Positions 25,311 through 38,074 of a stretch of 64,000 nucleotides of DNA are shown here, in pieces. Source of the DNA: Hemileia vastatrix (taxonomy: Eukaryota; Basidiomycota; Pucciniomycetes; Pucciniales; Zaghouaniaceae); the NCBI GenBank assembly GCA_030280995.1, contig JASXTE010000017.1, positions 10,254,498 through 10,318,497 of the forward strand, given 5' to 3'. Under the pieces are notes generated by a model that worked only from the letters and a program-made list of their open reading frames with translations, made no database searches and was not told the origin of the DNA. The stretch's first letter is position 1; the number at the start of each line of letters is the position of its first letter. A program made the position numbers and the translations under genes.

Positions 25311-27700
25311 TCTTGGGAGCAGTAACTAGAGAAAAAGTAGTATACATCTTAACAACAACAAATCTTACAACACATAAGCCTTATACCAAGATAAATAACT
25401 ATAAAATTATCTAGTAAGGGTGAAGCCCAATACCTTGATCCAACAATGCCAAAGAACACCTGAATCAGAAGAAGTTATGCTTCTTACCTGGATTCCAAAG
25501 ATAGGAAAAATAGAATCAGAGGAGGATTAGTATCAGCTGGTCGTCTAGAAGAGGAAGAAGAAAAGGGAAGGAACGGAGAGGAGGAGGAGAAATAGAGGAA
25601 AAGGTTTTAAAAAGGGGAAAGAAATAAAATAATTATAATTATTCTAAAAGCAAAGGCAACAGGGATTCCTTGGGACTTGACACAATAAAGAGGGTTATTA
25701 AATTATAAAATATTTATTTTAAATAAGAGTTATTTTCAATGCACAGGAACTATTAATATTATTAATAGACCTATTGCAATCTTTAGTTATTTATATAAAA
25801 TTTAAATTAAATTTTTACTACTAATAAAAATAATAATAAACATATTATATTAAAAATATGTTCAAGTTTGAGTGTATAATAAGTGATGCAGCTACAGGGG
25901 ATTATCCAAAGCCTTTTATAGGCAAAAGACCCTCTGAAGCGTCACAAATGAATAATTACAAAAGAGTAATAAAATGAAACAAGAATATAAAAGAATAGAA
26001 CTAAAACATAGAGATTGAGAGAAAAACATGAGACAATAGAGTAAACCTGTGAGTAAGTAACCAATTTTCCCACCATAAATTCCCAAAACAATTAACTAAA
26101 ATAATTAGTAACCAAATATGTCTGAAACATGAGAAAAGTGAGTAAAATAATACAAAACATATATTACAGTGAAATGTAAAGGATTTAATTAAAACAAAAA
26201 GAATTATTTTCACACCACAATCCATGTAATTGATTTAATCCAGTATAAAGCAACTTTAATTAATTTTTTTAACTATGTAATTAATTCAATAACTAGTTTA
26301 AATGAAAAATATAATTAATTTAATGATATTTCTAACTTAAAGTGAGGATTTTAATACTATCTTATTAAATAAGTGTTATAATTTATTTAAAAATTTTACT
26401 GACACAATTAAGGGTCAAAAAAGTGCCCAATATTATTATTTAAAAATATATGTATGGCCTTATTTAATATATAATTTTAATTAATTAATTTAATAACATT
26501 ATAAGTTAATTTTTTATTTATAATTTATAATATATGTTTATAATTAATTAATTAGAAATTTGTATATATTAAATACATAAAAAATGCACCACAATTTAAA
26601 TAATATATATCATGCTTAATTTAAATGTATAAATAATTTATATAATAACAAAATTAATATAATACTTATATATATTTAATGAAGTAATTATATCATTTCA
26701 TTATGCAATATAAGATTAATTTATATACATAATAAGAAAATTTTTACACCCTCTTTTACTTACAATAAATTGATATAAAATTTACTAGGCTCCTGGTATA
26801 GCCTGGCTGACAATTAGCCCCTTTCTCAGACTCCAAAAGAGGAAAGAACCAGAACCAGAAGAGGATCAGCACTTTTCCTAGGTTCCAAAAGGCAAAATAC
26901 CAGAATCAGCACAGGTTTTGCACCTTTCCCAGACTCTAATAAAAAACTGGGCTAGAAAGACCTAAAAATTTTTAAGATAAGAGCCAAAAATGGCCTAGAT
27001 AGACTCAAAACCTAGTCATACAAAGACACAAACAATGGCTCAGAAAAACCCAAGCAATGGCCTAGACAGATTAAAAAACACGGGTGATACTAAAAAATGA
27101 TATCTGAAAGAGGAATCCTAGGAGAGAAGGACACCACTTTCAAAAGAAATCACAAGGAACTCTACAACTAAGAGAAAAAATTTCTTAAATTAGAAAGAAC
27201 TGACCAAGACAATGAATATCATAATTGCCAAAAACATCAAACCCCATGCTGGGTGCCAGAAATTGAAAAGGGATCTAACTGTTGCTTTGCAGTAAGAAGA
27301 GCCCAGAAGACTTGTAGAATGAAAAAATACCCTGTCTTCCTATAAAAGTAAAATAGAATTATCTAATTGAAGAAAATTGGAACTGAGCTTTGACATCCAT
27401 AAATTAAAGGAATTAGGACAATGATATTCTCAAAATAATGAGTTTAAAGTTCTCAGTCTAATGATATGTAGATTTTCAGTTATATAGAATGACTATATTA
27501 CATCAATAATAATTAAAACAATATCTAAATATTTACAGAAGACAAAGAGTTACCTCTCTTCTTAAAAATAAAATGTAAAGTAAAATTAAAAGTTTCTCCT
27601 AATTTTTCTTTTGAATCACCCTTTGAAATCCCCTTATTACCCCTCAGACATCAGTAATGTGCCATTATCAAACATGCCATATCCAGATGTTGTGGTATTC
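25311..27700 (-). mobile_element. Gypsy family F fragment, copy 2, split by solo LTR
   Basis: 25370-25525 and 26818-27264 together align with 13430-13890 of copy 1 when the intervening solo LTR is removed. The minus-strand boundary TTTCTGGCACCCAGCATGGG (27240-27260) looks like a primer-binding site directly after an LTR ending near 27264. The LTR extends to about 27700 and aligns with 13925-14425. No intact Gag frame remains. Confidence 0.55.
25531..26812 (-). mobile_element. Solo LTR, family D copy 2 (TSD ATTAG)
   Basis: A 1282-bp insertion with perfect 5-bp duplications ATTAG at 25526-25530 and 26813-26817. On the minus strand it begins TGTCAGCCAGGC and ends CCAGCTGATA. It contains TATAAAAG (minus, 25913-25920) and aligns with 7336-8567. 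Its removal rejoins Gypsy family F sequence, which confirms insertion after that element. The frame at 26001-26225 is not called a gene. Confidence 0.85.
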
Positions 27701-28106
27701 CAAATATAAGTATTTAACTAAAATACAAAGTGTTAATTTTAAAAAAACAATCTTTTAGTAGTGGGGATGGCTATTTCATGGATTACTTGAAGAATTATGT
27801 GAAATAAATTGCTGATTAAACTGGAAAAGCTGTCACTCTAAAGCTTACCTGGGAAAAAATATTTATATTATTTTTCAAAAATAATCAAGGAGACTCAAAA
27901 AGTTTATATGACATAGATCTGGCTCAAAATTATCATCTGGAATCTTTCTTAATTTTTTAAAATTCTTTTATGAATTTTACTTAAGTATTTTCTGATTTTA
28001 TTATTTTTCAAAATTCTGGTAGACTACGTTTATTTTTAATTCCAAAATTAGGGCTGAAAAACAGCCAAAATTATTGTAAAGTGTTTCTCATACTTTATAC
28101 TATTAT
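27701..28106. other. Unassigned AT-rich sequence
   Basis: No supported feature. Confidence 0.35.
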
Positions 28107-29562
28107 TGTCAGCCTGTATATCTCCAGGACTGAGTAAAAAGTAACTATAAGTTATGTTAAACACATGAACTATACATGGGAATAATAAATGAGAGTACAC
28201 AAATAGTATACATAAGTAAAATTATGATAATACACAAAAAATGCCATTATAACACCTTATATACACGCATATATCCACCTTTTATAGGTCTTATGTACTT
28301 AATATTAAGTTGGAGTATGTTAGGGTAATCTTAAGAAACTTAAGTATAAGGCTACATAATTTTTAAGTACACTTAAAGCTGTTATATTCATTGTTTTATG
28401 CAAAAAACAAGAAATGCGCTTTATTTCACTTAAAAGTTGACTATATGCGCTATAAAATTGAGAATATCAAAATTGCGCTTTGACAGATCAATTGGGCTCA
28501 TTTAGAACTATTGATTTGGCTATTTAAATGCATAAAAATAACACTTTTCAAATTTGGTGTTTTTTATGCCAGAAATGGCTTCTGTGTACTGGCCACATAC
28601 TGCCTGCTTTTTTCCCGTGTGAATAGCTTCATTTTTAGCAAAGTTAGCTTTTTCACACTATAATTACCCCACATTCTATGCCCACTGTGGGGAAACACAC
28701 TAAAATAGGCGACAGGCGCTTATTTAGTGTCCTAGCTTAATTAATAATGCATTGACCCTGTTTATATGCACTAATTTCATTAATAACCTCACTCTTGGCA
28801 CTTTATTTCATCACCATGCTTAAATTCGCCTAATTTTAGTCAAGGATTTACCCGTGCAAGAGCCTGCCAAGAACTGCATGTAGTTACCCCACATCTCACG
28901 CTCTTTTTTAAGTTTTTGGGTGGTTTCTCAGTCAATTTTGGTTATTTTTGAATGGGAATTTCACGTAGTATAATGTCAGGATTAGCCCCATTATTTCTAC
29001 AGTCAATCCCCCTTATTATTAAGCTATTATTAACCTTAAAAAGTCTCCTTTAGTCCTTAATATTATTGTTTTATACGCATATACTCTCTTTTTGTCTTTT
29101 TCTTTAATTTTGATGGATTTCCCTTATTATTTCAGGATTTTGGCGGTTATTACTCTTCTACTTATGTCATGGGTCACTGGGAATGTTGATGGGAATGTCT
29201 ATTAGTTGTTTAGAGGCGTGATTAACTGTGTATTGGGTGGTACATCAAGGGAATCATTGGGGAACTCAGTGTGTATAAAAGGAGGAGGTTTTTGGGTTGT
29301 ATTTCTGCATTCTTTATCATTACAATTTAACCAATATAACCAAACCAATTACAATACATATCAATTAGTACTTTTATAAGACTTTTGAATAGTATCTGAA
29401 TTTATATAATCTATTTTTCTACCAACTATAAAGATTGTAAGCCATATATAAGAATAGTGAGAATTATATTACTGAGACCTTTATATTTGATTATATTTTA
29501 CAACTTAGTGGATTAGAGCTACAGTATTCATATAGGACCATTAAAATCTTCTAGACAACTGA
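28107..29562 (+). mobile_element. LTR-like repeat family B, copy 1
   Basis: Begins TGTCAGCCTG and continues CTCCAGGACTGAGTAAA, as does copy 2 at 47256. The downstream TATA region (TATAAAAGG, 29274-29282) and the CAATTTAACCAATATAACC and TATTCATA-GGACC segments align in order with 49530-49820. The end is placed after CTAGACAACTGA. CTATT follows (29563-29567) and also lies two bases outside the start (28100-28104), so the duplication is not clean. No pol is present, suggesting a solo LTR. Confidence 0.55.
29274..29282 (+). promoter_or_regulatory. TATA-like box in LTR B1
   Basis: TATAAAAGG lies in the position matched by a TATATATAG segment near 49540 in the related copy. It is a presumed LTR promoter element. 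Confidence 0.35.
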
Positions 29563-29900
29563 CTATTCAAGCTAGTTCACGTCCTTGTACTTGACCTTAG
29601 CCTGACAATTATCTATAACTTCTCTAGAATTTTTAATGTTATTTTCGGAAATTAAATTACATCCAGACCTCCATACAAGCTCTGTGAAAATTTTATATGG
29701 GTTCCAAAGTGGTTTTGAGACTCATGTGACTTGGATTTGCATATTAAGGCTTTAAATTTTGATTATGCATATATGTTTTGATCAAAAATAGGGGAAAAAA
29801 AGAGATATTAAGAGATAAAAACTAAAAACAGTATTATTATGGGGTATCAAAGTTAAGGGATCTGAAATTAGATTAATTATGGAAAAAAATTCTTATACCC

Positions 29901-30506
29901 TGTTGGCTTGTATGGTACGTAGGAATTATTTAATACAATGATTTAAAAATAATAGAATAGTGGTTATAGTAGAAAATTTAATTTATTGAAAATATATAAA
30001 TAATTTAGATAAATGATTGAATTATTATTTATTGTTGAAAAGTTTAAAATTTTAAATAAATTATAAAATAAATAAATAAGAATTTTTTTTGTTTTTTATG
30101 ATAAATAATAAAAATTTAATTTTAATGAAAAAAAGATGCCTTAAAAAACAATGATCCCCTTTTATGGGAAAAGTAAATATAATTTGATTTGTGTTGAAGT
30201 CTACAAAACTATTAGTAAGAAATTAAAGTTTAATTTAAAATTAATTTGATATAAAGTGAGAATATAAATAAAACTTAATAAAAAAATTAAAATTTAAGTT
30301 TCATTAAAATCAAAGTTAAACTTAATTAAATCCTCTAAAGTTCCAAGTAAATACTAATTACTCTTTTCTTGCTCTCCCTGGCCTCCCTCTAGCTGACTTC
30401 AAGAAAAGTCTGAGTCCCAGTACTTCCATGGATTTAGATCTACAATTTTGCTGTAATTTTATTTCCTTTAACTCAATTACCTAAGTAAAATTAATAGAGT
30501 TATAAT
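29901..30506 (-). repeat. Gypsy 3' LTR, distal part
   Basis: Aligns base-for-base in order with 46005-46650 of the 5' LTR (GACTTGTATGG, AATCCCCTTTTAT, CTCTCCCTGGCC). It stops at 30506 where Harbinger copy 4 starts. The alignment resumes at 40140. Confidence 0.85.
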
Positions 30507-31099
30507 AGGGGGTTTCAAACATTTCCAAACATGCCTAGAATGTCTCATTTGTAAAATTCCATTCAAACATGCCATGAAGCATGGCTGATTTGGTACTTAG
30601 GATCTCAAACATGGGGTCAAATATGTCCTACTTTTGTAAAATTTTCTTAACCAAAATTTAGCCCACAAGTACACACATCCTCCCAATCAGCTTCACATCA
30701 CCTTCCTTCCATCCTCATCCATATACTCCACATCAAAACTCTTCTCCCCCAGTTCATTTCCAAATTGAAATTTTCTCTTTCACACCACAGTAAGTCTATT
30801 ACCTTTTATTCAGTTTTTTAGAAAATTTTCCTGCTCAAATTTCTATACTCACAACTTCTTATTTTTTTACAAGGCATAATAAATATCTAAAATCTTTCTT
30901 AGTTTCTCCTTTTCTTCAACAAATTTTTTTTCACTAATTTCTTTGTTTAGTGTTAATTTATCATACCTCACCCAAAATCTACTTCTCAAAAATTTAGTCA
31001 ATTGAAACCTTCTTACCTACAGATAGTAATTAACTGGCTGAAAATTAAATCTAATTTTGATGCCTGTTTTGGCTTTTCAAAGTCCACTCAAGTTGTTTG

Positions 31100-32196
31100 T
31101 CCACCCGGATCAAAATTGAGTGGCTTTAATAAAATGTAAGTGGAGTTTAAATCAAAAACTAAAGGTAAGATGGATTTGGCAACAAAGAAAATGAGGGAAA
31201 GATTCAAAAACTATTAAACAAAATACAAGAAAGGAAAGATGGTAGCTTCCTCAACTGGGTTTGAAGTTACCAAAGATGATGAAAAGCATGGAATCACATC
31301 TTTTTCTGAAAAACTTAAATCTATGTGTCCTCTTAATGATCAAATGGACAAAGGCCTGATGTCACCCCTTACACATAAATAAAGGTCCAAGGATTGCTGA
31401 GTCTCATACAAATAGTCAAAATTTTCTTTTAGATCCTTCACTTGACTCTCCATAGTTTGGAGAACCATCTGCATATTCTGACATTGAGCTTGATGAGCCC
31501 ATGGTAGTAAGACTGGACTACTTTTGCTATTATTTTTTCTTTTTTAGTGCTGATTTACTCCCCATGTATAAATCAGACCAAAGCCTCATCAAATCTAGAA
31601 ATTTTTAAGGAAATATCTGAAAATGAAAGAATAGAGATAAAGAATCAACCCCTCCTAGAAAAAAACTCAAGCAAAGAGCTTCTGTTAGTTTTGGGACAAC
31701 TCAATCAACAAAAAGGTCTGTTTTTTCTGCTTATCATGAGATTTTTAATAAATTAAAAGAAGGTTATTTGTTTTGACTAAAGAATTATTCAAAAAAAAAT
31801 TCTCTTACTCTTAAAAGTTAAACTTGTTTCAGAAAAATAACAAGTGCAAATTGAAATCATGAAGTTGGAGTCTCATGAAAAAACTGCAGAAAATCAAAAA
31901 TGTTTTGAGGAAAGGAAGTGGTTTCTTTCACAATCAAAGGAAGAAAAAAATTTAGAAATTGAGAAAGATTGTTCAGATTTGGAGAGGGATAATTTCAGGA
32001 TTTAAAGAGAGGATGATGAAAAATTTAAAATTATCAATTTAAATTGGAAAAAACCAAAATTCAGTTACAAGTGGATGAATTAAAAATGAAGCAACTTGAT
32101 GCTAAAAAATCAATAAATAAAGCTTGTTTACTTGCCTGTGTTAATGAAAATAATTTAAATGCTGATATTAAAGAATTACTTTCTTTACTTAGTTAA
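31100..32196 (+). pseudogene. Harbinger p1 (Myb/SANT-like) protein remnant
   Basis: KYKKGKMVASSTGFEV and GITSFSEKLKSMCP (31215-31330) match GITTVSEMLNVMCPFYEEMD of the copy-3 p1 at 63.9 kb. This block follows the Myb/SANT-like helix in Harbinger partner proteins. An acidic linker (31440-31510), a probable intron ending TTTTTTTAG near 31546, a frame at 31547-31756 and a charged coiled-coil-like C-terminus (31860-32190, ending KELLSLLS) follow. Stops and frameshifts break it. In active Harbingers this protein binds DNA and assists the transposase; here it is dead. Confidence 0.6.
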
Positions 32197-32209
32197 TATT
32201 TAGTAAATA

Positions 32210-33025
32210 TTAATACATTTCTTTTGGAATTTCTTCTTCAGTATCAACATGAAATTCTTCCAACAATTCATGTATCTTGTTTCTTAGATTTTTAAACACT
32301 TCAACATTTTTTGTCTAACTACTTATATCTAATAATCTAGATCCTACTCTGTCAATAATACACTCTATTTTTTCATCAATTACATTTAGGAATATTTTTT
32401 TTGTCTTGGATTTATCACTTTCTTTTATTTTTTCCCAAATACTATTATCATCCACAGATTATTTTCTTTTTCTTTTTTATGCAATCTAATACTTGAAGAA
32501 TGATATTTCTGTGACTGCTTTCTAGCTAAAAAAATTTGGTTTTTTATTGAGTCTCAATTTTATATTTGTAAAGTATTTCTGCAAACACACCAGATTTCTC
32601 ACTTGAGGAATTAGTTTTTATGAATCTTCCTCTTCATCAAAAATAATATCTTTTCTGATTTGAGATTGTTTTTTTTCAATTATCTTTAGTGGCTTAATAT
32701 ATTTTATTTTAAATAATCTTTGTCTTATTTATCTATTCCAATAATGAAATATAATAAAATACTCTTACAAAATCTCTCTTTTATCCTGGTGAGTTCAAAA
32801 TTTTTAGTTTGTTAATTGAGATCTTTGTTCAAGATTAAGTTTAAATACATCACATTTTAGATGAAGCCAATGGCAGCTTTGAGATGTTTTGACTCTTACT
32901 TGAACCACTTTAATTTTAACACAATAGTGATTAGATTTTTTGCATCTTGTGCAAGTATTAGTGTATTTATATGTGAGCGGATAGCCCTTGTTAGAATATT
33001 CTTCAACACTAGATGAGATGCTCAT
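32210..33025 (-). pseudogene. Unidentified Cys-containing cargo gene remnant
   Basis: The first 73 codons (33025-32804) are open and start MSISSSVEEYSNKGY. They contain CTRCKKSNHYC and later HWLHLKC, spacing that could bind zinc. Downstream fragments in other frames remain protein-like: an acidic patch near 32640, KIKESDKSKTKKIFLNVIDE near 32420, and KNLRNKIHELLEEFHVDTEE near 32270, ending about 30 bp from the convergent p1. I do not recognise the family. It lies between p1 and the ~80-bp repeats of Harbinger copy 4, so it is either element cargo or an older insertion. Confidence 0.4.
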
Positions 33026-33079
33026 TTAAAATATTTTGGAGAAAAAAAAACTTGAAATATACTTTGGTTGTTAGAGAAA

Positions 33080-33390
33080 ATGGATCTAATTAGACCAAGG
33101 ATACTTATGGAAACAAAGTATGCAAGTTTATTTTGGAAATAAAATAACCTGAAATTTACTATATTATGGGGTCCAGACCACCAAATTACTTCTAAGTTGA
33201 AAAATTTATGTCAAAAATTTTTTTTGGAAATAAACTCCCCTGCTATTTACCATAACAGGGGGTGAGGATCACCATTTTTATCTAAGTCAGAAAAAAATTT
33301 ATGACAAAAAAATGGCAATAACCTTTCCTGTGTTTTATTGAAGTAGGGGCATAGATTGCCAAAATTTATTTTCATTGCATAAATTAACAT
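33080..33390. repeat. ~80-bp tandem repeat, copy-4 array
   Basis: Three to four imperfect units (on the minus strand: CCCCTACTTCAATAAAA-CAGGAAAGGTTATTGCCA, then GTCATAAATTT and TGACTTAGA). The same unit in the same orientation relative to the Harbinger genes occurs at 62555-62740 in copy 3. The minus-strand frame at 33247-33495 is a by-product. Confidence 0.6.
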
Positions 33391-33699
33391 GTAAACAAGT
33401 CTTAGAAGATAATTTACAAACCTAAATAAATGAAAATTCATGTGAAGATGTGAGTGGAAATTTTCTGTGACCAAATTCAATGAAATCAAACACAAATTTA
33501 TACATGAACCTCATGAGAAAAACTAGTTGTCATGATTACCTTTGTGCAACACATGGCCTGATGGCTCATTAATATAGGTAAGTAGAGTATCATATATGAC
33601 TTGTAAAATTTTAATTTTTGAAATAAGAATAAAAGTTTACAACCTATATTACACCCCATACTTAATTTAAATTTGATGAAACTTACCTAAAAAGCTCTC

Positions 33700-34270
33700 C
33701 TCAAACTACCTGAAAGAAATAGTCTAAAAAATTGCTAAAAAAGAGTCCCAAAAGTTCAACAAAAGAGCCCCAAAATTTTGCCAAAAAAGTTAATCAAAAT
33801 TGACAAAAAAGTGGTCCAAAATTTTCTAAAAAAGTTCCCTCAAAGTTCCCTAAAACCTCCCCAAAAATTGCCTGCAAAGGGCCAAATTTTTCCAGAAAAG
33901 TGCCAAAAAATAGTTTCAAAATTGTCCAAAAAAGTCCCAAAATAACTTAAAAACACTTGTAAATGCTTTTAAAGTGTTTCTGAATGGTTTCTGAAGGTTT
34001 CCAAGCGTTTTCATATTGATTTAGTGAAAAATAGACCTAATATAGCCCAAAAACACCTAAAATTCACTGAGAAATGTTTGGAAATTTTTTCTGGAAGTTT
34101 TTAACAAATAAAATACCAAAACCAGGCCAAAAACACCTCAAAATAGGTAGAAATTTCTCAGAAAATTTTTCTGAATTGTTTCCAAATGACTCTGAAGCAA
34201 TTTGGCAAAGAAAAAGGCCATAAAAGTGAAAATGCCTAAATATGACCAAAAAACACCAAAAATTCAATAA
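33700..34270. repeat. Degenerate CAAAA-rich repeat
   Basis: Variants of CCAAAAAAGTNCC, AAAAATTGCC and AAAATTNTCC recur irregularly, like 22860-23740. The frame at 34064-34282 (minus) is derived from it. Confidence 0.4.
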
Positions 34271-34271
34271 A

Positions 34272-34345
34272 TCACCACTCAATGTTTGGGGGGTACTTGT
34301 TAGAAAGTCCTCAACTTGAAGTCATATGGAACTCAGATGGAACTC
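34272..34345 (-). repeat. Family H right-end fragment (copy f)
   Basis: On the minus strand: GTTGAGGACTTTCTAACAAG, then a C-run and CATTGAGTGGTG. Closest to the copy at 4376-4496. Confidence 0.5.
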
Positions 34346-34349
34346 AGAA

Positions 34350-37270
34350 TGAACTCACACTAAATTCAGACTGAAATCTTCCTGAAATAAGCTTGAAATA
34401 TTCACAAAACATGGGTGATTTTTTATTGAAAGCATTATGAAAAACTATTAAAATCTGAATGGAAATAAGAATATAAATGCTTTTGAAATCTTCTCAATAA
34501 ACAATACTTTTTGGTGAAATGTAATCATATGATCTTTTTGAATGAAAATTTAATAATAAAAATACATGAAATTACATTCTTTTTTCTTAAGTATAAATTT
34601 TATCCATTTTAAGAAAGATACTACATATTTTTAAAAAAATTTAAAAAAAATTCATGACTTCTTAATGTAGAAAAAATCCATTTTGTCATAATACAGATCT
34701 TTCATTTTTTTTATAGAGACCATGTAAACTGGATTATTCTCAATTTTTTTCAGAATTTTAAGCTTATGCAATACATTTTTTTTATAAAAATCAATTTTAT
34801 AACTAACAAATTAAGCCATAGTTCCTATCAAATATTATATTCTAAAGTTCTGTATAAAAGACTCAAAATTATAAAAAATAAATGCAGTAAGATTTTATTT
34901 TCAAAAGATGGACATGATGAAGCACCCTAATTTCTCCTTTCTCCAAATAAATCAAAATTGAAGAATGAGATTATATATGTTAAGCAAACAAAAATTTTTT
35001 CAAGTGGTAAAGTCAAATATTTTTTTATAAAATCCAAAAATTCAAGAAAATGATACAAAAAGTAAGTAAAGTAATCTTTGTCTTTTATAGGATAAAATGT
35101 ACTCAAATTCAAAATCATTTTATGTTATATTTTTAGTAAATTCAATACTTTTTATAATAATGAAGCAATTTTTATCAAATACATAAATATTCTTTAGGTC
35201 AATTTTCATTCTTTAAATTAATTTGATCAAGTCACAAAAATTAACTTCTACTGAGTGAAATTTTGCTCTTAAAATCATTTAATTAAAAGGAATACAAAAT
35301 ATCAATGGGAAAATTAATATAAATCACCAAATATTCTTTAAAAATTTAAGCTGAATGCTTTATTTTTCTTGAATTCAATAATTTAAGATATCAACATTTT
35401 TCACCTGGGAATACACAGCACAAACTAAACAGATTTCTATCATGCACTATGATAGTTTTTGAATTTAAATATCAAGTTCTACTACTTTGCACAGACTCTA
35501 TATTATGTATTAAAGTGAATTTTTATGTATCAATGCATGATAATATTTATAGAAGAATCACTATATGAGAGTATAGTTTGAAATGAGAAAAGTTATATAT
35601 TTGTAGTGATACTCATAGAAAAGGCTAATATTAGAATAATTGAATTTTTATTAATTAAAAGTTAAGAAAATATTTTAAATAGAAGCATGAAATATATCAA
35701 TTTTTCCTTTTTGTCCTTTAAATTGAGTATAGTAGTGCAGAAATACCTTCTTTTTTTTCAAGAACAAGATTATTGACCATGTTAATTTACAATATAAATT
35801 TCAAACATTATATTCAAGTGAAAAAATACAGATTAATAATTTATTGATGCTTTGTTAGTAATATTATTTTAACACCAATATTCAAAAAAAAAGAAAAGTA
35901 TCTTCTTTATTAGCAAATATTAAAAATAAAAATAATTTGAGATTTTATTGAAAAGTAAAAATTCATGCATCTTCTAATTTATCTTCCTTATTAAGAATAT
36001 ATACTTAAATAAATTAATTTTTGTAAAAATGAATTTTAATGGAATAGGTTTTGAAATTTTCATTTAATTTCAAAAGAACAATTTAAGGCTGTAAGTTGAA
36101 ATCATCTACAAGCTCAAAGTGATGAAAAATATTTTTTTCACATTTTAAACCAATTGAATTCATAACTTGAGGTTTTCTATAAAATTTGAAGTAAAAATCT
36201 AAGAAAAATGATTTTGGTAATGAAAAGGAGCTAAATAATTTTTAATAACTACAAAAATAATATTCCTCAAATTTAGTTTAAATAAAAAAAGAAAAAGTTC
36301 TGTCTTTTCATGTGCATTGTAGATAAAAACAATGAAATTCAGAAGCTTTTTTAATATATCATATGAGAAAACTCACATTATAATGGTCAAGAAGAAACTT
36401 AAAGTTTTTATTATTAAAACAAAAATCAGAATAATTCAAAATTTTTATTAATGTTCAGCGTTTCCTAGTATCTGGTATAAATCTTTTCAATAAAAAGATA
36501 AACCTGGGCATGCACTTACGGATTTAAAATCAAATTTTAAATAAAATTCTCACATATTAACTTATCTTTAACAGTGTTCAGGAACAGAATCTTTTTGGGA
36601 GCTCAATCCAAATCCCATCATGACTAAGATTTTTATGTTTATAAAATTGTATATAATTATTTGTGTGAAAAAATTTAAGCAATGAAAAGGGCTCAAGGGG
36701 CTTGTTTTTTTACTAAATCAATATAATTTAATATATTGGAACTTCTTTATTATTAAATTTTCTTAAATTTTTATTTATTAATTATAAGTATTCAGATATT
36801 TATATTAATGATAGAAAAAACAAAAAAATATAAAAGGTGAAATATAGCAACTATTTTTTGGTTCAAGTCTCATCTGCACTCTATAAGGAAAGCCATAGAT
36901 ATTTTTCATCTCACCAACAGCAATTAATATTAAATTAAAGGATAAAAAATTTTACCTCATAATATAGAAAAGAGATTTTTATTTATAATATCGTAGGCGC
37001 TTTTTTCCATTTTTCAATTTTTTTCTAAAATTTACCTGTAAAATTCATTTTATATCTTATGTATAACTATCACAATTATTCCATGAAATGATTTTTTATG
37101 GAATGTACTAGGTCTTTATGGCTGGTTTTTATATTTTTATAATACTTCTACTTCAAATACAAGTATTTATTACAAACAGCTAATACATTTATATTTTGAA
37201 TTGATTATGAATGTAAAATAGCCATACAACAGGTTTAAATATTGTTTTTATAAGTGGAAGCAAAACATCA
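34350..37270. other. AT-rich interior of Harbinger copy 4
   Basis: About 2.9 kb with no recognisable protein, repeat end or RNA gene. The longest frame (34927-35118 minus) is low-complexity. Confidence 0.4.
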
Positions 37271-37281
37271 AATTATTGCAG

Positions 37282-38040
37282 GGTGGACTCTATCCTTCAG
37301 CCGAAAGATAGAGTTCATCTTCTTTTTTTCACCACCTTTTTTGATACTCACTCAATCCCTTTATACATACTTTTCTGAATCTTCACCTGTTTCATTTCTA
37401 TTCCCTCCCCTTTCCTTTTGCTCATCATCCTTTTAACTTTGTTTCGCTTTTGATGCCTTCAAACCTGAAATTTTACTCTTCTCACCCTTCCTCACCTGTT
37501 TTGCTCACACTCCATCCTCTTCCCATTCACTTTTCAGCCCATTTCACCCCTTTATCTCCAATCTTGACCCTTCTAATTCTTTCTTTTTCCTCTTTCTACC
37601 CCACCCCACCCCTTCTGATTTCCACATTACCCCACCACACCACCATACCCCACTCACTACCACTTCCACCCCCTTGCTAACCTTTTTTATTCCCCACCAC
37701 CTCTTTTTCTATCCTCCCCACCTCTTTTCTTCTCACCCTAACTCTATTGCTCTTCAATACAATCCACCCCCCACACTTTCCAACTGCTTCCTTTTACTTT
37801 CTACCTTACCTCTTTCACTCTAAAGGGAGTAAAAGGGGGTGGAGAAGGGAGTGAAAGGAGTGAGTTCAAGGGAGGAGGGATGGAGAGGTGTAGAGTGGCA
37901 ACCACAAAGTGTGAATATGAAATATAATAGGTAAGAGAGAATTAAAATGAGCATAAGGGGGAAGATTTAACAGGGGAAGAACATGATATGGTCCATAAAT
38001 TGAAGGAAAAGTTATGGAAGGAAAATTTTAAAATAAAGTA

Positions 38041-38074
<34 letters not shown>

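Noticed and set aside
29563..29567. CTATT as target duplication of LTR B copy 1
   Set aside because: The left CTATT (28100-28104) is separated from the TG start by two bases, so the duplication is not exact and is not claimed.
37254..37680. Ser/Pro-rich frames that could look like secreted proteins
   Set aside because: They are products of the C/T-rich block of family H, which recurs with different translations at 4.7-5.0 and 60.0-60.3 kb.
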